64,000 bases of DNA from Carboxylicivirga sp964602515 (GCA_964602515.1 CAZRRJ010000009.1:62001-126000); one strand, 5' to 3'. Shown: positions 1 to 9,598, counted from the stretch's first letter. Numbers and translations are program-made. Notes: generated by a model not told the origin, from the sequence alone.

Positions 1-2
1 CA

Positions 3-1940
3 TCGTGGACCTACAATAGGCAATATTCGCCTAACTATCCTTCTAATGGGTATGGTGCAGGCAATTACATATACAACCTCTTAGTTTGGTCAGGAACAGA
101 TTATGATGTGTGCGATTTTCGTGATTATTGGCTGGTAGAGGATGTTCAGCAGAAATACTATCAGTATACGGTGTGGTACAATAACCCGTATTTTTTAGCT
201 TACGAAAATACGCAGTCGTATTATAAAGACAGTAATTATGGCTTTGTTAATATGTCATACGACCTAACTAAAGATCTTCAAATAGCCGCCCGTGCAGGCA
301 GCAACTGGAATAATACCAAATCGGATGCCCGGGTACCAAAGAGCTATGGAGGTGGAGAAGGTAACTATTCCAATAATCAATCCTATTATTTTTCAATTAA
401 CAATGATGTATTTCTGACTTATAAGAAAAAAATGTTTGGAGCTTTTACTCTTGATGCCCTGTTAGGAGGTACATTAAATTACTGGGAGAGTAAATCTTTA
501 TCTGCCAGTACCGATGGACTTAATGTGCCCGGTTTTTTTGCTTTGTCCAACTCAACAAACCCGGTTTCGGCAAGTAATAATTATTCACGAAAGCAGGTTA
601 ATAGTATCTATGGAAAAACAAGTTTAAGCTATAAAAATGGTTTGTATTTAGATGTAACCGGAAGAAATGACTGGTCATCATCCCTACCCAAGGATAAACG
701 TTCATATTTCTATCCATCTGTGGCTTTTAGTGGTATAGTATCTGAATTTATAGCATTGCCCCGGGTGTTAAATTTCTGGAAGGTAAGAGGAGCATGGACT
801 GTTTCTAAAAAGGATGTGAGCTTATATAGTATTAATCCTGAATATTCGGTTAGTTCTAATGTGTGGCAAGGCAATAGTGCTGCATACTATCCTTCGGCTA
901 TTATTGGATCAGATGTTGAACCAGAAGTTAAAAGAACATATGAGTTTGGTACAGATATTAGTTTGTTAAATAATCGTTTGCGTTTTGATTTGGCTTATTT
1001 TAATACTTTAAATTATAACAGGATTGCTTACGCTGATATTTCAGATGCCTCAGGATTTGCATCCAAACAGGTAAATACCCGGGAGGAGCTCGAACAGCGT
1101 GGTTTTGAAGTGGTGTTGGCTGTAACACCGGTAGAAAATAACAATTTTGAATGGAGAGCCTCTTTTAATTGGTCAACAAGTTGCTGGTATTTAAAGAAAG
1201 CTGACCCGGTTTATACAGCCCAGTTACCCTGGCGAAAAGAGGGTGAACGAATGGACCAGATTACCGGGTATGACTGGGAGCGCGATGGCTCAGGCAATAT
1301 TGTGCATAATGCCAGTGGATACCCAATTACAAGTCATTACCTTTCGGTGTTTGGCTATGCCACTCCTGATTGGGTATGGGGCTTAAGCAATAACTTTAAA
1401 TACAAATGTTTTGACCTTTCAGTTTCATTTGATGGTCGTGTTGGTGGAGATGTTTATTCACGGACTAACCAGGCCATGTGGAATAGTGGTACGCACCCTA
1501 ATTCGGTAAATGTTTATAGAGAAGCAGCCAGTAATGGCATACATAACTACGCGGGAGATGGTGTGGTGGTTACAAGTGGTGAAATAATACGGGATGAACA
1601 GGGTAATGTATTAGAAGATACCCGTGTATTTTCACCCAACCAAACCCAGGTATCATATATTTCATACATGAAAGGTTTTAACCCTTATGTTGGTGAAATG
1701 AAGTATCAGAATATGTACGATCAGTCGTTTTTTAAACTAAGAGAGTTAAGCTTAACCTATAATGTATCAAAAGATATTTCAGAGAAAATGGGTATGTCTG
1801 GAGCATCAATATCTTTTATAGGCCGTAACCTTTGGTTATGGACAAAAGAAGTGGAGCATATCGATCCGGATAATGAATACGATAATTTATCCTCTGCATC
1901 AGTCCGAAATATAGGTTTTAACATCAAATTGTCATTCTAA
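3..1940 (+). CDS. SusC/RagA-family TonB-dependent outer membrane transporter (C-terminal part)
   Basis: This is the C-terminal 645 residues of a TonB-dependent SusC-type transporter; the frame is open from the left edge, so the signal peptide, carboxypeptidase-like domain and plug lie outside the window. The visible part is beta-barrel: alternating aromatic and polar strands, the typical RNDWSSSLP block, a block reading YEFGTDISLLNNRLRFD, and a terminal strand ending in IKLSF with the C-terminal Phe used by the BAM machinery. Members import oligosaccharides, peptides or other large nutrients with a SusD lipoprotein lid. The SusD gene begins 10 bases after the stop, so the two are co-transcribed. 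The substrate cannot be read from the sequence. Family assignment is firm. Confidence 0.95.
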   Translation, partial: SWTYNRQYSPNYPSNGYGAGNYIYNLLVWSGTDYDVCDFRDYWLVEDVQQKYYQYTVWYNNPYFLAYENTQSYYKDSNYGFVNMSYDLTKDLQIAARAGSNWNNTKSDARVPKSYGGGEGNYSNNQSYYFSINNDVFLTYKKKMFGAFTLDALLGGTLNYWESKSLSASTDGLNVPGFFALSNSTNPVSASNNYSRKQVNSIYGKTSLSYKNGLYLDVTGRNDWSSSLPKDKRSYFYPSVAFSGIVSEFIALPRVLNFWKVRGAWTVSKKDVSLYSINPEYSVSSNVWQGNSAAYYPSAIIGSDVEPEVKRTYEFGTDISLLNNRLRFDLAYFNTLNYNRIAYADISDASGFASKQVNTREELEQRGFEVVLAVTPVENNNFEWRASFNWSTSCWYLKKADPVYTAQLPWRKEGERMDQITGYDWERDGSGNIVHNASGYPITSHYLSVFGYATPDWVWGLSNNFKYKCFDLSVSFDGRVGGDVYSRTNQAMWNSGTHPNSVNVYREAASNGIHNYAGDGVVVTSGEIIRDEQGNVLEDTRVFSPNQTQVSYISYMKGFNPYVGEMKYQNMYDQSFFKLRELSLTYNVSKDISEKMGMSGASISFIGRNLWLWTKEVEHIDPDNEYDNLSSASVRNIGFNIKLSF

Positions 1941-1950
1941 ATTGTTAATC

Positions 1951-3453
1951 ATGAGGAATTTTATTAAACTTTTATTTATTGTTATAGCATTAAGTAACTG
2001 TACCAGGCAGTTTGATGAACTGGCTGTTAACCCGAATAAAACAGGGGAGGTTATACCCGGCCTTCTGCTTACAGGTATTTCATTAAACTTGAGAAGTTCA
2101 AGTAATAAACCACTTTTTTATTCGCAAATGCTATGCCGGCAAGTTGTACTTACAGAGAGGGTTGAAGATTATCAGTACTATAGATTTGGTCGTTCGGGCT
2201 TTAACAATTATTCGGTGTTGCGTAATGTTGAAAAAATGGTTGAAGAGGCAGAGCGTACAGGGGAAAATGTATACATTGGGCTGGCTCATTTTTTTAGAGC
2301 CTGGTTTTATTTTGATTTAACTATGGCTTTTGGTGATGTACCTTTTACCGAAGCTATGAAAGGAGAGTCGGGTGATATTTATAACCCGGCATACGATACC
2401 CAGGAAAATATTTTTATGGGCATTTTGAATGAGCTTGAGAAGGCCAATGAAGTATTAATGAATGCTGATGATAATATAATGGGAGATATAATTTTTGATG
2501 GTAATGTTATGAAATGGAGAAAAGCAACCAATACTTTTGCTTTACGTGTGTTAATGACATTATCAGCCAAAGAAGAAAGTTCTGGGTTAAAAGTAAAACA
2601 GCGATTCAATAACATCATATCCAACCCGCAGAACTATCCGCTTATGGCATCTAACGATGATAACCTAATGTTTACTTTTGCCGACATAGATGGTGAGCGA
2701 TACCCTTTTTTTAATAGTAGTTTCCAGCAATACCCGCATATTGATGAATTTCTTTTAAATATTTTAAAAGAGAGGGGTGATAAGCGCTTGTTTTATTATG
2801 CTCAACCAACAGGTGAGGCTATTGCCAGTGGTATACCAAAAAATAGTTTTGATGCATACAACGGTGGTGACGGTACACACCCATTAGAAAATATTCAGCA
2901 GCAAGAGGTAGATAAAAAGATGTCGCGTATACATAAACGCTATTATACCAATCCGGTAAATGAGCCTTATGTGGTACTGGGGTTTGCAGAGCAAGAACTG
3001 GTAATAGCTGAAGCAGCCTGGAGAGCCTGGATTGATAAGGATGCTGAACAGCACTATAACAATGGCATTAGGGCTTCTATGAAATTTTATGAGACATATG
3101 GTGAGAGTTATGATGGTGCAGAAATATCAGCTGAGTATATTTCTGAATATTTACAAAATGCCCATGTAAAGTATGATGAATCGAAAGGACTGGAGCAAAT
3201 TATAACTCAAAAATATATAGCGTGCTTTATTCACTGTAATTGGTTACAGTATTACGAATATCGCAGAACAGGCTTTCCAAAACTTAAAATAAATACAGCA
3301 ACATCTTTAAATACGGGTAATGAAGATAGGATTCCTGTTCGTTGGATGTATCCCCAGTCAGAATCAGAAGTTAATAAAAAACATGTAGAAGAAGCCATTA
3401 AGCGACAGTATGGTGAAGACAATGTAAATGCATTAATGTGGTTACTTAAATGA
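1951..3453 (+). CDS. SusD/RagB-family nutrient-binding lipoprotein
   Basis: Partner of the preceding SusC-type channel. It is a surface lipoprotein of 500 residues; the N-terminus MRNFIKLLFIVIALSNC ends in a lipobox with Cys17. I chose the ATG at 1951 rather than an in-frame TTG at 1942 because it gives a clean signal peptide. The helical SusD fold is shown by the early FDELAVNPNKT segment, the region FFRAWFYFDLTMAFGDVPFTEA (TPR-like helices, split here only in description), and the late LVIAEAAWRAW segment that recurs in SusD-like families. It belongs to the SusD_2/SusD-like group. Ligand unknown. It probably closes over the SusC barrel to capture substrate at the cell surface. Confidence 0.93.
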   Translation: MRNFIKLLFIVIALSNCTRQFDELAVNPNKTGEVIPGLLLTGISLNLRSSSNKPLFYSQMLCRQVVLTERVEDYQYYRFGRSGFNNYSVLRNVEKMVEEAERTGENVYIGLAHFFRAWFYFDLTMAFGDVPFTEAMKGESGDIYNPAYDTQENIFMGILNELEKANEVLMNADDNIMGDIIFDGNVMKWRKATNTFALRVLMTLSAKEESSGLKVKQRFNNIISNPQNYPLMASNDDNLMFTFADIDGERYPFFNSSFQQYPHIDEFLLNILKERGDKRLFYYAQPTGEAIASGIPKNSFDAYNGGDGTHPLENIQQQEVDKKMSRIHKRYYTNPVNEPYVVLGFAEQELVIAEAAWRAWIDKDAEQHYNNGIRASMKFYETYGESYDGAEISAEYISEYLQNAHVKYDESKGLEQIITQKYIACFIHCNWLQYYEYRRTGFPKLKINTATSLNTGNEDRIPVRWMYPQSESEVNKKHVEEAIKRQYGEDNVNALMWLLK

Positions 3454-3548
3454 GAAGTATTGTATTTTTAAGATTACAGTTAAAAAGTAAATTATAAGAG
3501 GTATAAGAAATATTGATTCAGATACCCCCTTTCGTAAATTGATAAATA

Positions 3549-4496
3549 ATGAAATTATTGATTTTTATATGGTTTATATTTGTACCAGGCTTTATTTATC
3601 CAGGCGTTGGTACTAAAGAAGAAAACAAACAAGAACCTCCTAAGGATGATTTGATCAGAATTATGACATTTAATATGTGGCATGGGGGTGAAGCCGGTGG
3701 TGAGCCTCTTACCAAATCAATTGAAGTACTTAACGTTGCAAATGCCGGTATTGTAGGTATCCAGGAGTCGGTTGGTTATGGAGAGTTACAGCTTGATAAT
3801 GCGGCTCAAATGGCAGTTAATATGCATTGGAGCCAGCTAGACCAGGGGCATCGGACTAGTATTATGACGAAATACCAGGTAGATGAAGTATTGCCGGGCA
3901 AAAAAGGTGTTAAGATTAAAATTGATGAAGATAAATACATCTGGTTCTTTAATTGTCATTTGGCTTATATTCCGTACCAGCCTTACCAGTTAGCTAACAA
4001 AAAATATGGCGAATACCCTTTTATAAAAATTGAGGAAGAGGCCGTAAAATGGGCCACCGAAACCAGGTTACATCAATTGGAGGCTTTTATTGATGAGGTT
4101 GATAAGGTAAGAGGAGAGGGGTGGCCAATTATTTTAACAGGTGATTTTAATGAACCTTCTCACCAGGATTGGACACAAAGAGCTGCTGATGCACATATTG
4201 TGCAAATGAAGGTTGAATGGCCATGTACTAAACGTTTGGTTCAATACGGATTTACAGATGCTTACAGAATGGCGAATATTAACGAAGTTCTCCATCCGGG
4301 TAAGACATGGACGAGTATAGAAACACCTGGTGAAATACATGATCGCATTGACTTTATCTTTTATATGGGAGAACAGTTAGAGCTTATTGATTCTAAAGTT
4401 ATTGGTGAGGAATCCGAAAAGTCAGACATTAAAGTGTCTGATTACCCTTCTGATCATAGGGCTGTAGTTGCCTCTTTTAGGTGGAAAAAGCAATAG
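3549..4496 (+). CDS. secreted endonuclease/exonuclease/phosphatase-family hydrolase
   Basis: A 315-residue metal-dependent hydrolase with the EEP fold (DNase I, sphingomyelinase, inositol phosphatase superfamily). A signal peptide covers about residues 1-20. The fold is read from MTFNMWHGG near residue 40 (catalytic Asn), GIQES near residue 75 (metal-binding Glu), NCHLAY, LTGDFNEPSHQDW near residue 200 (Asp and Asn of the active site) and SDHRAVVASF at the end (catalytic Asp-His). All key residues are present. It lies 95 bases after the SusD gene on the same strand, so it may process the substrate imported by that pair, plausibly a phosphodiester or phosphoester, but this is inference from position only. 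It could act on nucleic acid or lipid head groups instead. Confidence 0.85.
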   Translation: MKLLIFIWFIFVPGFIYPGVGTKEENKQEPPKDDLIRIMTFNMWHGGEAGGEPLTKSIEVLNVANAGIVGIQESVGYGELQLDNAAQMAVNMHWSQLDQGHRTSIMTKYQVDEVLPGKKGVKIKIDEDKYIWFFNCHLAYIPYQPYQLANKKYGEYPFIKIEEEAVKWATETRLHQLEAFIDEVDKVRGEGWPIILTGDFNEPSHQDWTQRAADAHIVQMKVEWPCTKRLVQYGFTDAYRMANINEVLHPGKTWTSIETPGEIHDRIDFIFYMGEQLELIDSKVIGEESEKSDIKVSDYPSDHRAVVASFRWKKQ

Positions 4497-4525
4497 AAAT
4501 TAGTTACAACCTGGAAAAGCTTTTT

Positions 4526-4584
4526 ATATAACCATTGAAAAATAATTTAAACATATGAAAAAAAACAGGCTTATCACAGGTTGA
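4526..4584 (+). other. orphan leader followed by a 9-codon stub ORF
   Basis: The stretch 4526-4557 is nearly the same as the leader just upstream of the four-helix-bundle gene at 62871-62903: about 33 of 36 aligned positions agree, including the ATG. Here the ATG at 4555 opens an ORF of only nine codons (MKKNRLITG) before TGA. The simplest reading is a leader whose gene has been deleted. Nothing shows that it is expressed. Confidence 0.35.
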
Positions 4585-4596
4585 AAATAATTTACC

Positions 4597-5718
4597 TTAT
4601 AGCTTTTGGGGTACTTTAACAATTACATTTTTTAAGGCAAAACCAATTGTTGGCAATGTTTTTTCAAAAGGCATATAAAAATCGCCATCATCATCAATAA
4701 CCAGGCGATGATTAAGTTCCGGAAAATCAATTTTAGTAAGATCGCGCATCTTATAAACAACAGCATTGGAGTTATCGCGAAGCGTACCTTTGCCCTTTAG
4801 CTGGTAAAAAGCATGGATTTTACCCCGTACAAATTCACCATTGCTATTAGTCCATACCTGTACAACAGGCGATAAGCTATTGGCACCAGTTAAGCTAAAG
4901 CGGCTATACGTGCAAAAATTACCAAGGCTATAGGCTATAAAACGGTTCTTATAAATCTCTATCGCACGAGGAACATGTGGTCCATGGCCAAAAACAAGAT
5001 CTGCACCGGCATCAATCATAGCATGTGAAAACGCATAAACATTACCACGGTTTTCGCCATAAAAAGTTTCCGTTTGACGTGTTACATGCTGGTGTTCTTT
5101 ACCTTCTGCTCCACCATGAAATGAAACAATAACATAATCGCAATTAGCCTCCAGCTCCTTAACAATACGCACAGCACTTGCTATATCACCTATTTTAGCA
5201 GTTCCAGTATTAGGAGAAAAGGCACACATACCAATTTTTTTACCATTGATTTCACGTATAACCGATGGTTTATTAATTAGTCCGGCATAAGCGATACCCA
5301 GGCTATCCAGTACCTTTTTAGTGTTTACAAGCCCCGCAGGGCCAAAATCACGAATATGATTATTAGCTATACTTAGCAAATCAAAACCAGCCTTTTTAAG
5401 AACAGGAGCATAACGCGTTGGCGTTTTAAAAGCATAGCACTTGGTAACATCCTTGCAGCGTTTAAAAACATCCCCTTCATCAAGAAAGGCCCCTTCTAAG
5501 TTACCAAACACCACATCGGCATCGGCAAATATTGGAGCTACTTCCTGTAAAAGAGGCCACGGATTATCATTAGGAGGAAGATAAGCAGTGGTTGGGAAAT
5601 GCGTGCCAAGCATCATATCTCCAACACCTATAAATGAAAGGCCATTATTGCTTTGAGAAAATGTAAGCCTGGTGGATAATAAGAATATAAAACTTAATAA
5701 AATGATATGTCGGATCAT
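4597..5718 (-). CDS. CapA-family (PGA_cap) metallophosphatase-like secreted protein
   Basis: A 373-residue protein of the CapA/PgsA family, named from poly-gamma-glutamate capsule synthesis and sharing the calcineurin-like metallophosphoesterase fold. After a signal peptide (residues 1-22) it shows GVGDMMLGTHFP, VFGNLEGAFLDEGD, LSIANNHIRDFG, VSFHGGAEGKEH and GHGPHVPRAIEIY, the expected metal-ligand blocks. I place the start at 5718, ten codons inside the longest frame, where a purine-rich AAAGGA lies just upstream. No PgsB or PgsC homologue is nearby, so a role in capsule export is unsupported; many such stand-alone members have unknown function. A second CapA-like gene lies at 52156-53301. 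Confidence 0.85.
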   Translation of the reverse strand: MIRHIILLSFIFLLSTRLTFSQSNNGLSFIGVGDMMLGTHFPTTAYLPPNDNPWPLLQEVAPIFADADVVFGNLEGAFLDEGDVFKRCKDVTKCYAFKTPTRYAPVLKKAGFDLLSIANNHIRDFGPAGLVNTKKVLDSLGIAYAGLINKPSVIREINGKKIGMCAFSPNTGTAKIGDIASAVRIVKELEANCDYVIVSFHGGAEGKEHQHVTRQTETFYGENRGNVYAFSHAMIDAGADLVFGHGPHVPRAIEIYKNRFIAYSLGNFCTYSRFSLTGANSLSPVVQVWTNSNGEFVRGKIHAFYQLKGKGTLRDNSNAVVYKMRDLTKIDFPELNHRLVIDDDGDFYMPFEKTLPTIGFALKNVIVKVPQKL

Positions 5719-5854
5719 AGGTATTCCTTTTTGCTGATAAAGATACAATTATTGTTTGACCGATCTCTTTTATCCATTTGGGTTTTCGGCAAAATACAGT
5801 TAATATTGTATAATATCTTCCCCAATAATTATTGGAGCTAAAAAAGTAAAAATT

Positions 5855-6193
5855 ATGCCATATAAAGAGCAAAAGATAGAAAGGTTGTTCTATTCAATTG
5901 GCGAGGTTGCCGCAATGTTTGAGGTTAATACATCTCTTATTCGATTCTGGGAAAAGGAGTTTGATATTATCAAACCGCATAAAAACAAAAAAGGAAACCG
6001 ACTGTTCACGCCCAAAGACGTGGAAAACTTTCACCTGATATTTCATTTGGTGAAAGAAAAAGGTTTGACATTAAAAGGCGCTCAAAAGAAACTGAAGGAA
6101 AATCACGACGATACAGTTAATAATTTTGAAGTGGTTTCAAAACTAAAAGAGATACGTGAATTTTTGGTAGAAGTGCGTGATAATATCGACTAA
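5855..6193 (+). CDS. MerR-family transcriptional regulator (short form)
   Basis: A 112-residue DNA-binding protein with a MerR-type winged helix-turn-helix at residues 10-80: YSIGEVAAMFEVNTSLIRFW is the helix-turn-helix and NRLFTPKDVENF the wing. The C-terminal part is a short dimerisation helix with no Cys cluster or effector domain, so metal sensing is not suggested. This short form is common in Bacteroidota upstream of nif3. Its stop codon at 6191-6193 is 13 bases before the GTG start proposed for nif3, so the two are probably one operon. Divergent from the CapA gene. Target unknown. Confidence 0.88.
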   Translation: MPYKEQKIERLFYSIGEVAAMFEVNTSLIRFWEKEFDIIKPHKNKKGNRLFTPKDVENFHLIFHLVKEKGLTLKGAQKKLKENHDDTVNNFEVVSKLKEIREFLVEVRDNID

Positions 6194-6206
6194 GGAAAGG
6201 ATAACT

Positions 6207-7301
6207 GTGCAAATTAAGGAAATTATTAATGAGTTGGAGCGCTTTGCGCCATCGGCCCTTAAAGAAGACTTTGATAATGTTGGATTATTGGTTGGCAACG
6301 CTCAGAACGAAGCAACAGGGGTGCTTATAACCCTTGATATTACCGAAGCAGTAGTAGATGAGGCCATTGCAAAAGGATGCAACCTGGTTGTATCACATCA
6401 TCCTATTATGCTTTCGGGCTTAAAGAAAATAACCGGCCATAATGCAACAGAGCGCATTGTTATTAAAGCCATACAAAATAATATTGCTTTATATGCATCG
6501 CATACAAATGCCGACTTGGTAAAAAATGGTGTTAGCGGTAAAATGTGTGAAAAATTAGGGCTGGAAAATTGTAAAATATTAGCACCCAAAAAGGAAGGCC
6601 TTTTAAAACTTGTAACATTTGTACCTGTTGATTATGCTGATAAAGTAAGAGAAGCATTATTTAATGCCGGGGCAGGGCATATTGGAAATTATGATTCCTG
6701 TAGTTTTAAATGCAATGGCGAAGGAACATTTAAAGGTGGAGATAATACAACACCCTTTGCAGGAGAGGCAGGACAATTACACACAGAGCAAGAAGTTCGT
6801 TTAGAAACAATTGTACCAAAACACTTGCAAAATATAGTACTTAGTGCTTTAAATAAAGCCCACCCGTATGAAGAAGTGGCCTATGATTTATTCCCTTTGG
6901 CCAATGAGTGGCCAACTGTTGGGTTAGGAATGGTGGGTGATTTACCGCACGAAGTAGATGAAGCAACATTTCTGAATCGCTTAAAAAATATATTTAAAAC
7001 AGGCTGTGTGCGTTACACACCATTACTAAATAAACCGGTAAAAAGAGTAGCACTTTGTGGCGGTTCTGGTAGTTTTTTGCTAAGTAAGGCAATTGGCGAA
7101 CAGGCAGATGTATTTGTAAGCGGTGATTTTAAATATCATCAGTTTGCCGATGCCGAAGACCGCATTTTAATTGCAGATATTGGGCATTTTGAGAGCGAAC
7201 AATACACTAAAGAAGTTTTTTGTGAGTTACTTACAAAAAAATTCTCTAATTTTGCAATCCATTTATCAAACGTGAATAGCAATCCCGTAAATTATTTATA
7301 G
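6207..7301 (+). CDS. Nif3-like dinuclear metal centre protein
   Basis: A 364-residue member of the NIF3 family (YqfO/GTP cyclohydrolase I type 2 group), cytosolic toroidal hexamers with a two-metal site of uncertain substrate. Seen: DNVGLLVG near residue 23, metal ligands in VVSHHPIM and SHTNADL, and the C-terminal GHFESEQYT. The middle, about residues 125-230, is the inserted PII/CutA-like domain found in the longer forms (HPYEEVAYD motif). The longest frame starts at 6177 inside merR, but GTG at 6207 follows the strong ribosome-binding site AAGGAAAGG and gives the usual family N-terminus, so I use it. The zinc-ribbon gene follows 4 bases later. Confidence 0.92.
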   Translation: MQIKEIINELERFAPSALKEDFDNVGLLVGNAQNEATGVLITLDITEAVVDEAIAKGCNLVVSHHPIMLSGLKKITGHNATERIVIKAIQNNIALYASHTNADLVKNGVSGKMCEKLGLENCKILAPKKEGLLKLVTFVPVDYADKVREALFNAGAGHIGNYDSCSFKCNGEGTFKGGDNTTPFAGEAGQLHTEQEVRLETIVPKHLQNIVLSALNKAHPYEEVAYDLFPLANEWPTVGLGMVGDLPHEVDEATFLNRLKNIFKTGCVRYTPLLNKPVKRVALCGGSGSFLLSKAIGEQADVFVSGDFKYHQFADAEDRILIADIGHFESEQYTKEVFCELLTKKFSNFAIHLSNVNSNPVNYL

Positions 7302-7305
7302 CAGC

Positions 7306-8079
7306 ATGGCAAAAGCAGATTCTAAAGAAAAAGCACAAGAGATGACGGTAGAAGAGAGACTACTAGCTCTTTATGACCTTCAAAGCGTGGAGTCGTCAAT
7401 TGATAAGATTCGTACACTTCGTGGTGAGCTTCCTTTAGAGGTTCAGGATTTGGAGGATGAGATTGAAGGTCTTGAAACTCGTATGGGCAACCTTGATGGG
7501 GAGATCAAGAAAGTGAATGACGCCATCCTGTCAAAGAAAAATGAGATTAAAGAGGCTGACCTACTCATTAAAAAATACGAAGCACAACAGTCAAATGTGC
7601 GTAACAACCGTGAGTTTGATTCACTTTCTAAAGAAATAGAATTTCAAAAGTTAGAGATTGAACTATGCGAAAAGCGTATTAGAGAGTTTACAGCTGAACT
7701 AAAAGCTAAAAAAGAACTTGGTGAAACATCAAAAACACTTTTAGAAGAAAGAAAAGGTGACTTAACTGCCAAGAAAAAAGAGTTGGATGAGATTGTAAGT
7801 GAAACACAGGTTGAGGAAGAACGTCTTATTGCTAAATCGGATAAAATTGCAAAAAGTATTCCTGAGCGTTTGGAGATAGCTTTTAAACGTATTCGTTCAA
7901 ATGCACGTAACGGTTTAGCTGTTGTACCTGTAGAGCGTGATGCTTGTGGCGGTTGTTTTAACAAAATTCCACCTCAGCGTCAGATGGATATTGCTTCTCG
8001 CAAAAAAATTATTGTATGCGAGTACTGTGGCCGTATACTTGTAGATAGTGCAATTGGAGGTGAAGAGGAGGCAAAATAA
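7306..8079 (+). CDS. coiled-coil protein with C4 zinc ribbon (DUF164/CT398-like)
   Basis: A 257-residue cytosolic protein. Residues about 25-190 are a long charged coiled coil rich in Glu and Lys; the C-terminal 50 residues form a zinc ribbon with two Cys pairs (ACGGC near 212 and CEYC near 237). This is the architecture of the zf-RING_7 / CT398 family, widely conserved in Bacteroidota and Chlamydiae and usually next to nif3, as here. A nucleic-acid or flagellar/secretion-adaptor role has been proposed for relatives; nothing in this sequence decides it. It ends the merR-nif3 operon, followed by an intrinsic terminator. Confidence 0.88.
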   Translation: MAKADSKEKAQEMTVEERLLALYDLQSVESSIDKIRTLRGELPLEVQDLEDEIEGLETRMGNLDGEIKKVNDAILSKKNEIKEADLLIKKYEAQQSNVRNNREFDSLSKEIEFQKLEIELCEKRIREFTAELKAKKELGETSKTLLEERKGDLTAKKKELDEIVSETQVEEERLIAKSDKIAKSIPERLEIAFKRIRSNARNGLAVVPVERDACGGCFNKIPPQRQMDIASRKKIIVCEYCGRILVDSAIGGEEEAK

Positions 8080-8104
8080 GCCTTTAGCTTTTACGATATT
8101 AATA

Positions 8105-8131
8105 CAGCCGGACTTGTTCCGGCTGTTTTTG
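8105..8131 (+). terminator. intrinsic terminator after the nif3 operon
   Basis: A perfect 8-bp stem (CAGCCGGA at 8105-8112 with TCCGGCTG at 8118-8125), a five-base loop and a run of T. It lies 25 bases after the zinc-ribbon gene. Confidence 0.85.
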
Positions 8132-8173
8132 TTTATAAGCTTTTGTTACTTTTAAAAAATAAAACAAAATACC

Positions 8174-9598
8174 ATGCCTAAGTTATTGTTGTCTTTATTT
8201 ATTAGCCTGGTGCATACACTTATGTTTGCCCGGGATAGTAATTGGCTGTCAAAAGAAGCCGGACAACAGTTGGCACTTATTTATCATTCATCCCCAATTA
8301 ACATTAAAGGAGAAGGTTTTGAACCGGATTACCTGGTGGCTTACAATTACTTTTTCTCGTACCTGGCCTTTGAGCAAAGCCATGATGCAGAGGCCTTTCA
8401 TACCCGGTATGACTTATTTGAGGCGCAAGAGAGCGAGACAACTGTTTTTCAGTTAATGCGGGTTAATCTGGGTATTCAAAAGAGCCTCTTGTTATTTATG
8501 CAAGGCCAAACACTGGAAGGTGCCCAGGCATTTTATAAAGCACACCGGTATTTTTTGCGTTTAGATAGTGCCGTATGTGGAGCTGAGTATATTAAACTTC
8601 AGGCTTTATTTGATATTTTTTTGGCACAAATTCCCGGGCAGCACCAGTTTTTTGCCTCTTTTTGGGGTTTAAAAGGTAATATTAGTCGCGGTTTTACCTT
8701 GCTTAATCGTTATTTACAAACTGTTGCAGATCGGCAGGGGCTGTACCATGAAGCCCTTGTTTTATATGGCTATTGCCTGCTTAAATTTGGCCAACCAACA
8801 GGTAAAGAACTGTATGATTATTTTGCATTAACAGTACAGTATAACTCACCAATAATGGTTTTTATAAACACATCATTAGCCATAAAAAATCGCCTGGGCG
8901 ATAAAGCAGTTGAATTAAGCTGTATGTATAGTGATAAATACAATCAAAAGTTTCCACTGATCTTTTATATAAAAGGACGGGCATTACTTAATAAGATGGA
9001 TGCAGAAGCTATAAAAACTTTTGATGCGTTTTATAAAAACTATAATGGGCATAGTTTTAAGGCAGATGCCTTAATGCGCCAAGCCTGGTGGTACCATATT
9101 AAGGGTGAACAGGCTCAGCGAAATGATAAAATTGAGCAATGCCGTACACAAAGTGTTTGGCCAACATCGAACGATAAGCAGGCAAAAGCTGAAATATTAA
9201 ACCTTGCAGATGAACCGCTGGAATTATTAAACGCACGCTTGTTTTTTGACGGGGGGTATTATAAGCAGGCACAACAGCTTTTGAGCAGGGTAGATAAGGC
9301 ATTGTTACCTGGTTATTACCTGGCAGACTATTATTACCGTTACGCCCGGGTTTGCCAGGCGCTAAACAAAACCAGTGAGGCATTTTTAAATTATAAGAAG
9401 GTGGTTAGCTTATGTGGTGACGATAAGCGCTATATTGGCCCTTATTCTGCCTTAGAGTTGGCTAAGATCTGTCTTGCGAGGGGTGCAGGAGTAAAAGCAA
9501 GCCAATACCTTGATATGGCTAAAACACTTAATACAGGACAGTATAAAAATGATATCCGCAATAAAATTGCCCGGCTCGAAAAAGAACCGGAGATATAA
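8174..9598 (+). CDS. secreted helical-repeat (TPR-like) protein of unknown function
   Basis: A 474-residue protein with an N-terminal signal peptide (residues 1-19, ending FARD). The rest is helical with repeated alanine, tyrosine and leucine-rich antiparallel pairs, for example YYLADYYYRYARVCQALNK near residue 385 and YSALELAKICLARG near 430, which look like degenerate tetratricopeptide repeats. No catalytic motif is visible. Such periplasmic TPR proteins are common in Bacteroidota and act as scaffolds, but I do not recognise a specific family. It has its own transcription unit, since a terminator separates it from the zinc-ribbon gene. Confidence 0.7.
   Translation: MPKLLLSLFISLVHTLMFARDSNWLSKEAGQQLALIYHSSPINIKGEGFEPDYLVAYNYFFSYLAFEQSHDAEAFHTRYDLFEAQESETTVFQLMRVNLGIQKSLLLFMQGQTLEGAQAFYKAHRYFLRLDSAVCGAEYIKLQALFDIFLAQIPGQHQFFASFWGLKGNISRGFTLLNRYLQTVADRQGLYHEALVLYGYCLLKFGQPTGKELYDYFALTVQYNSPIMVFINTSLAIKNRLGDKAVELSCMYSDKYNQKFPLIFYIKGRALLNKMDAEAIKTFDAFYKNYNGHSFKADALMRQAWWYHIKGEQAQRNDKIEQCRTQSVWPTSNDKQAKAEILNLADEPLELLNARLFFDGGYYKQAQQLLSRVDKALLPGYYLADYYYRYARVCQALNKTSEAFLNYKKVVSLCGDDKRYIGPYSALELAKICLARGAGVKASQYLDMAKTLNTGQYKNDIRNKIARLEKEPEI

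Noticed and set aside
8226..8456. 76-codon plus-strand frame inside the TPR-like gene
   Set aside because: Out-of-frame shadow with no independent start signals.
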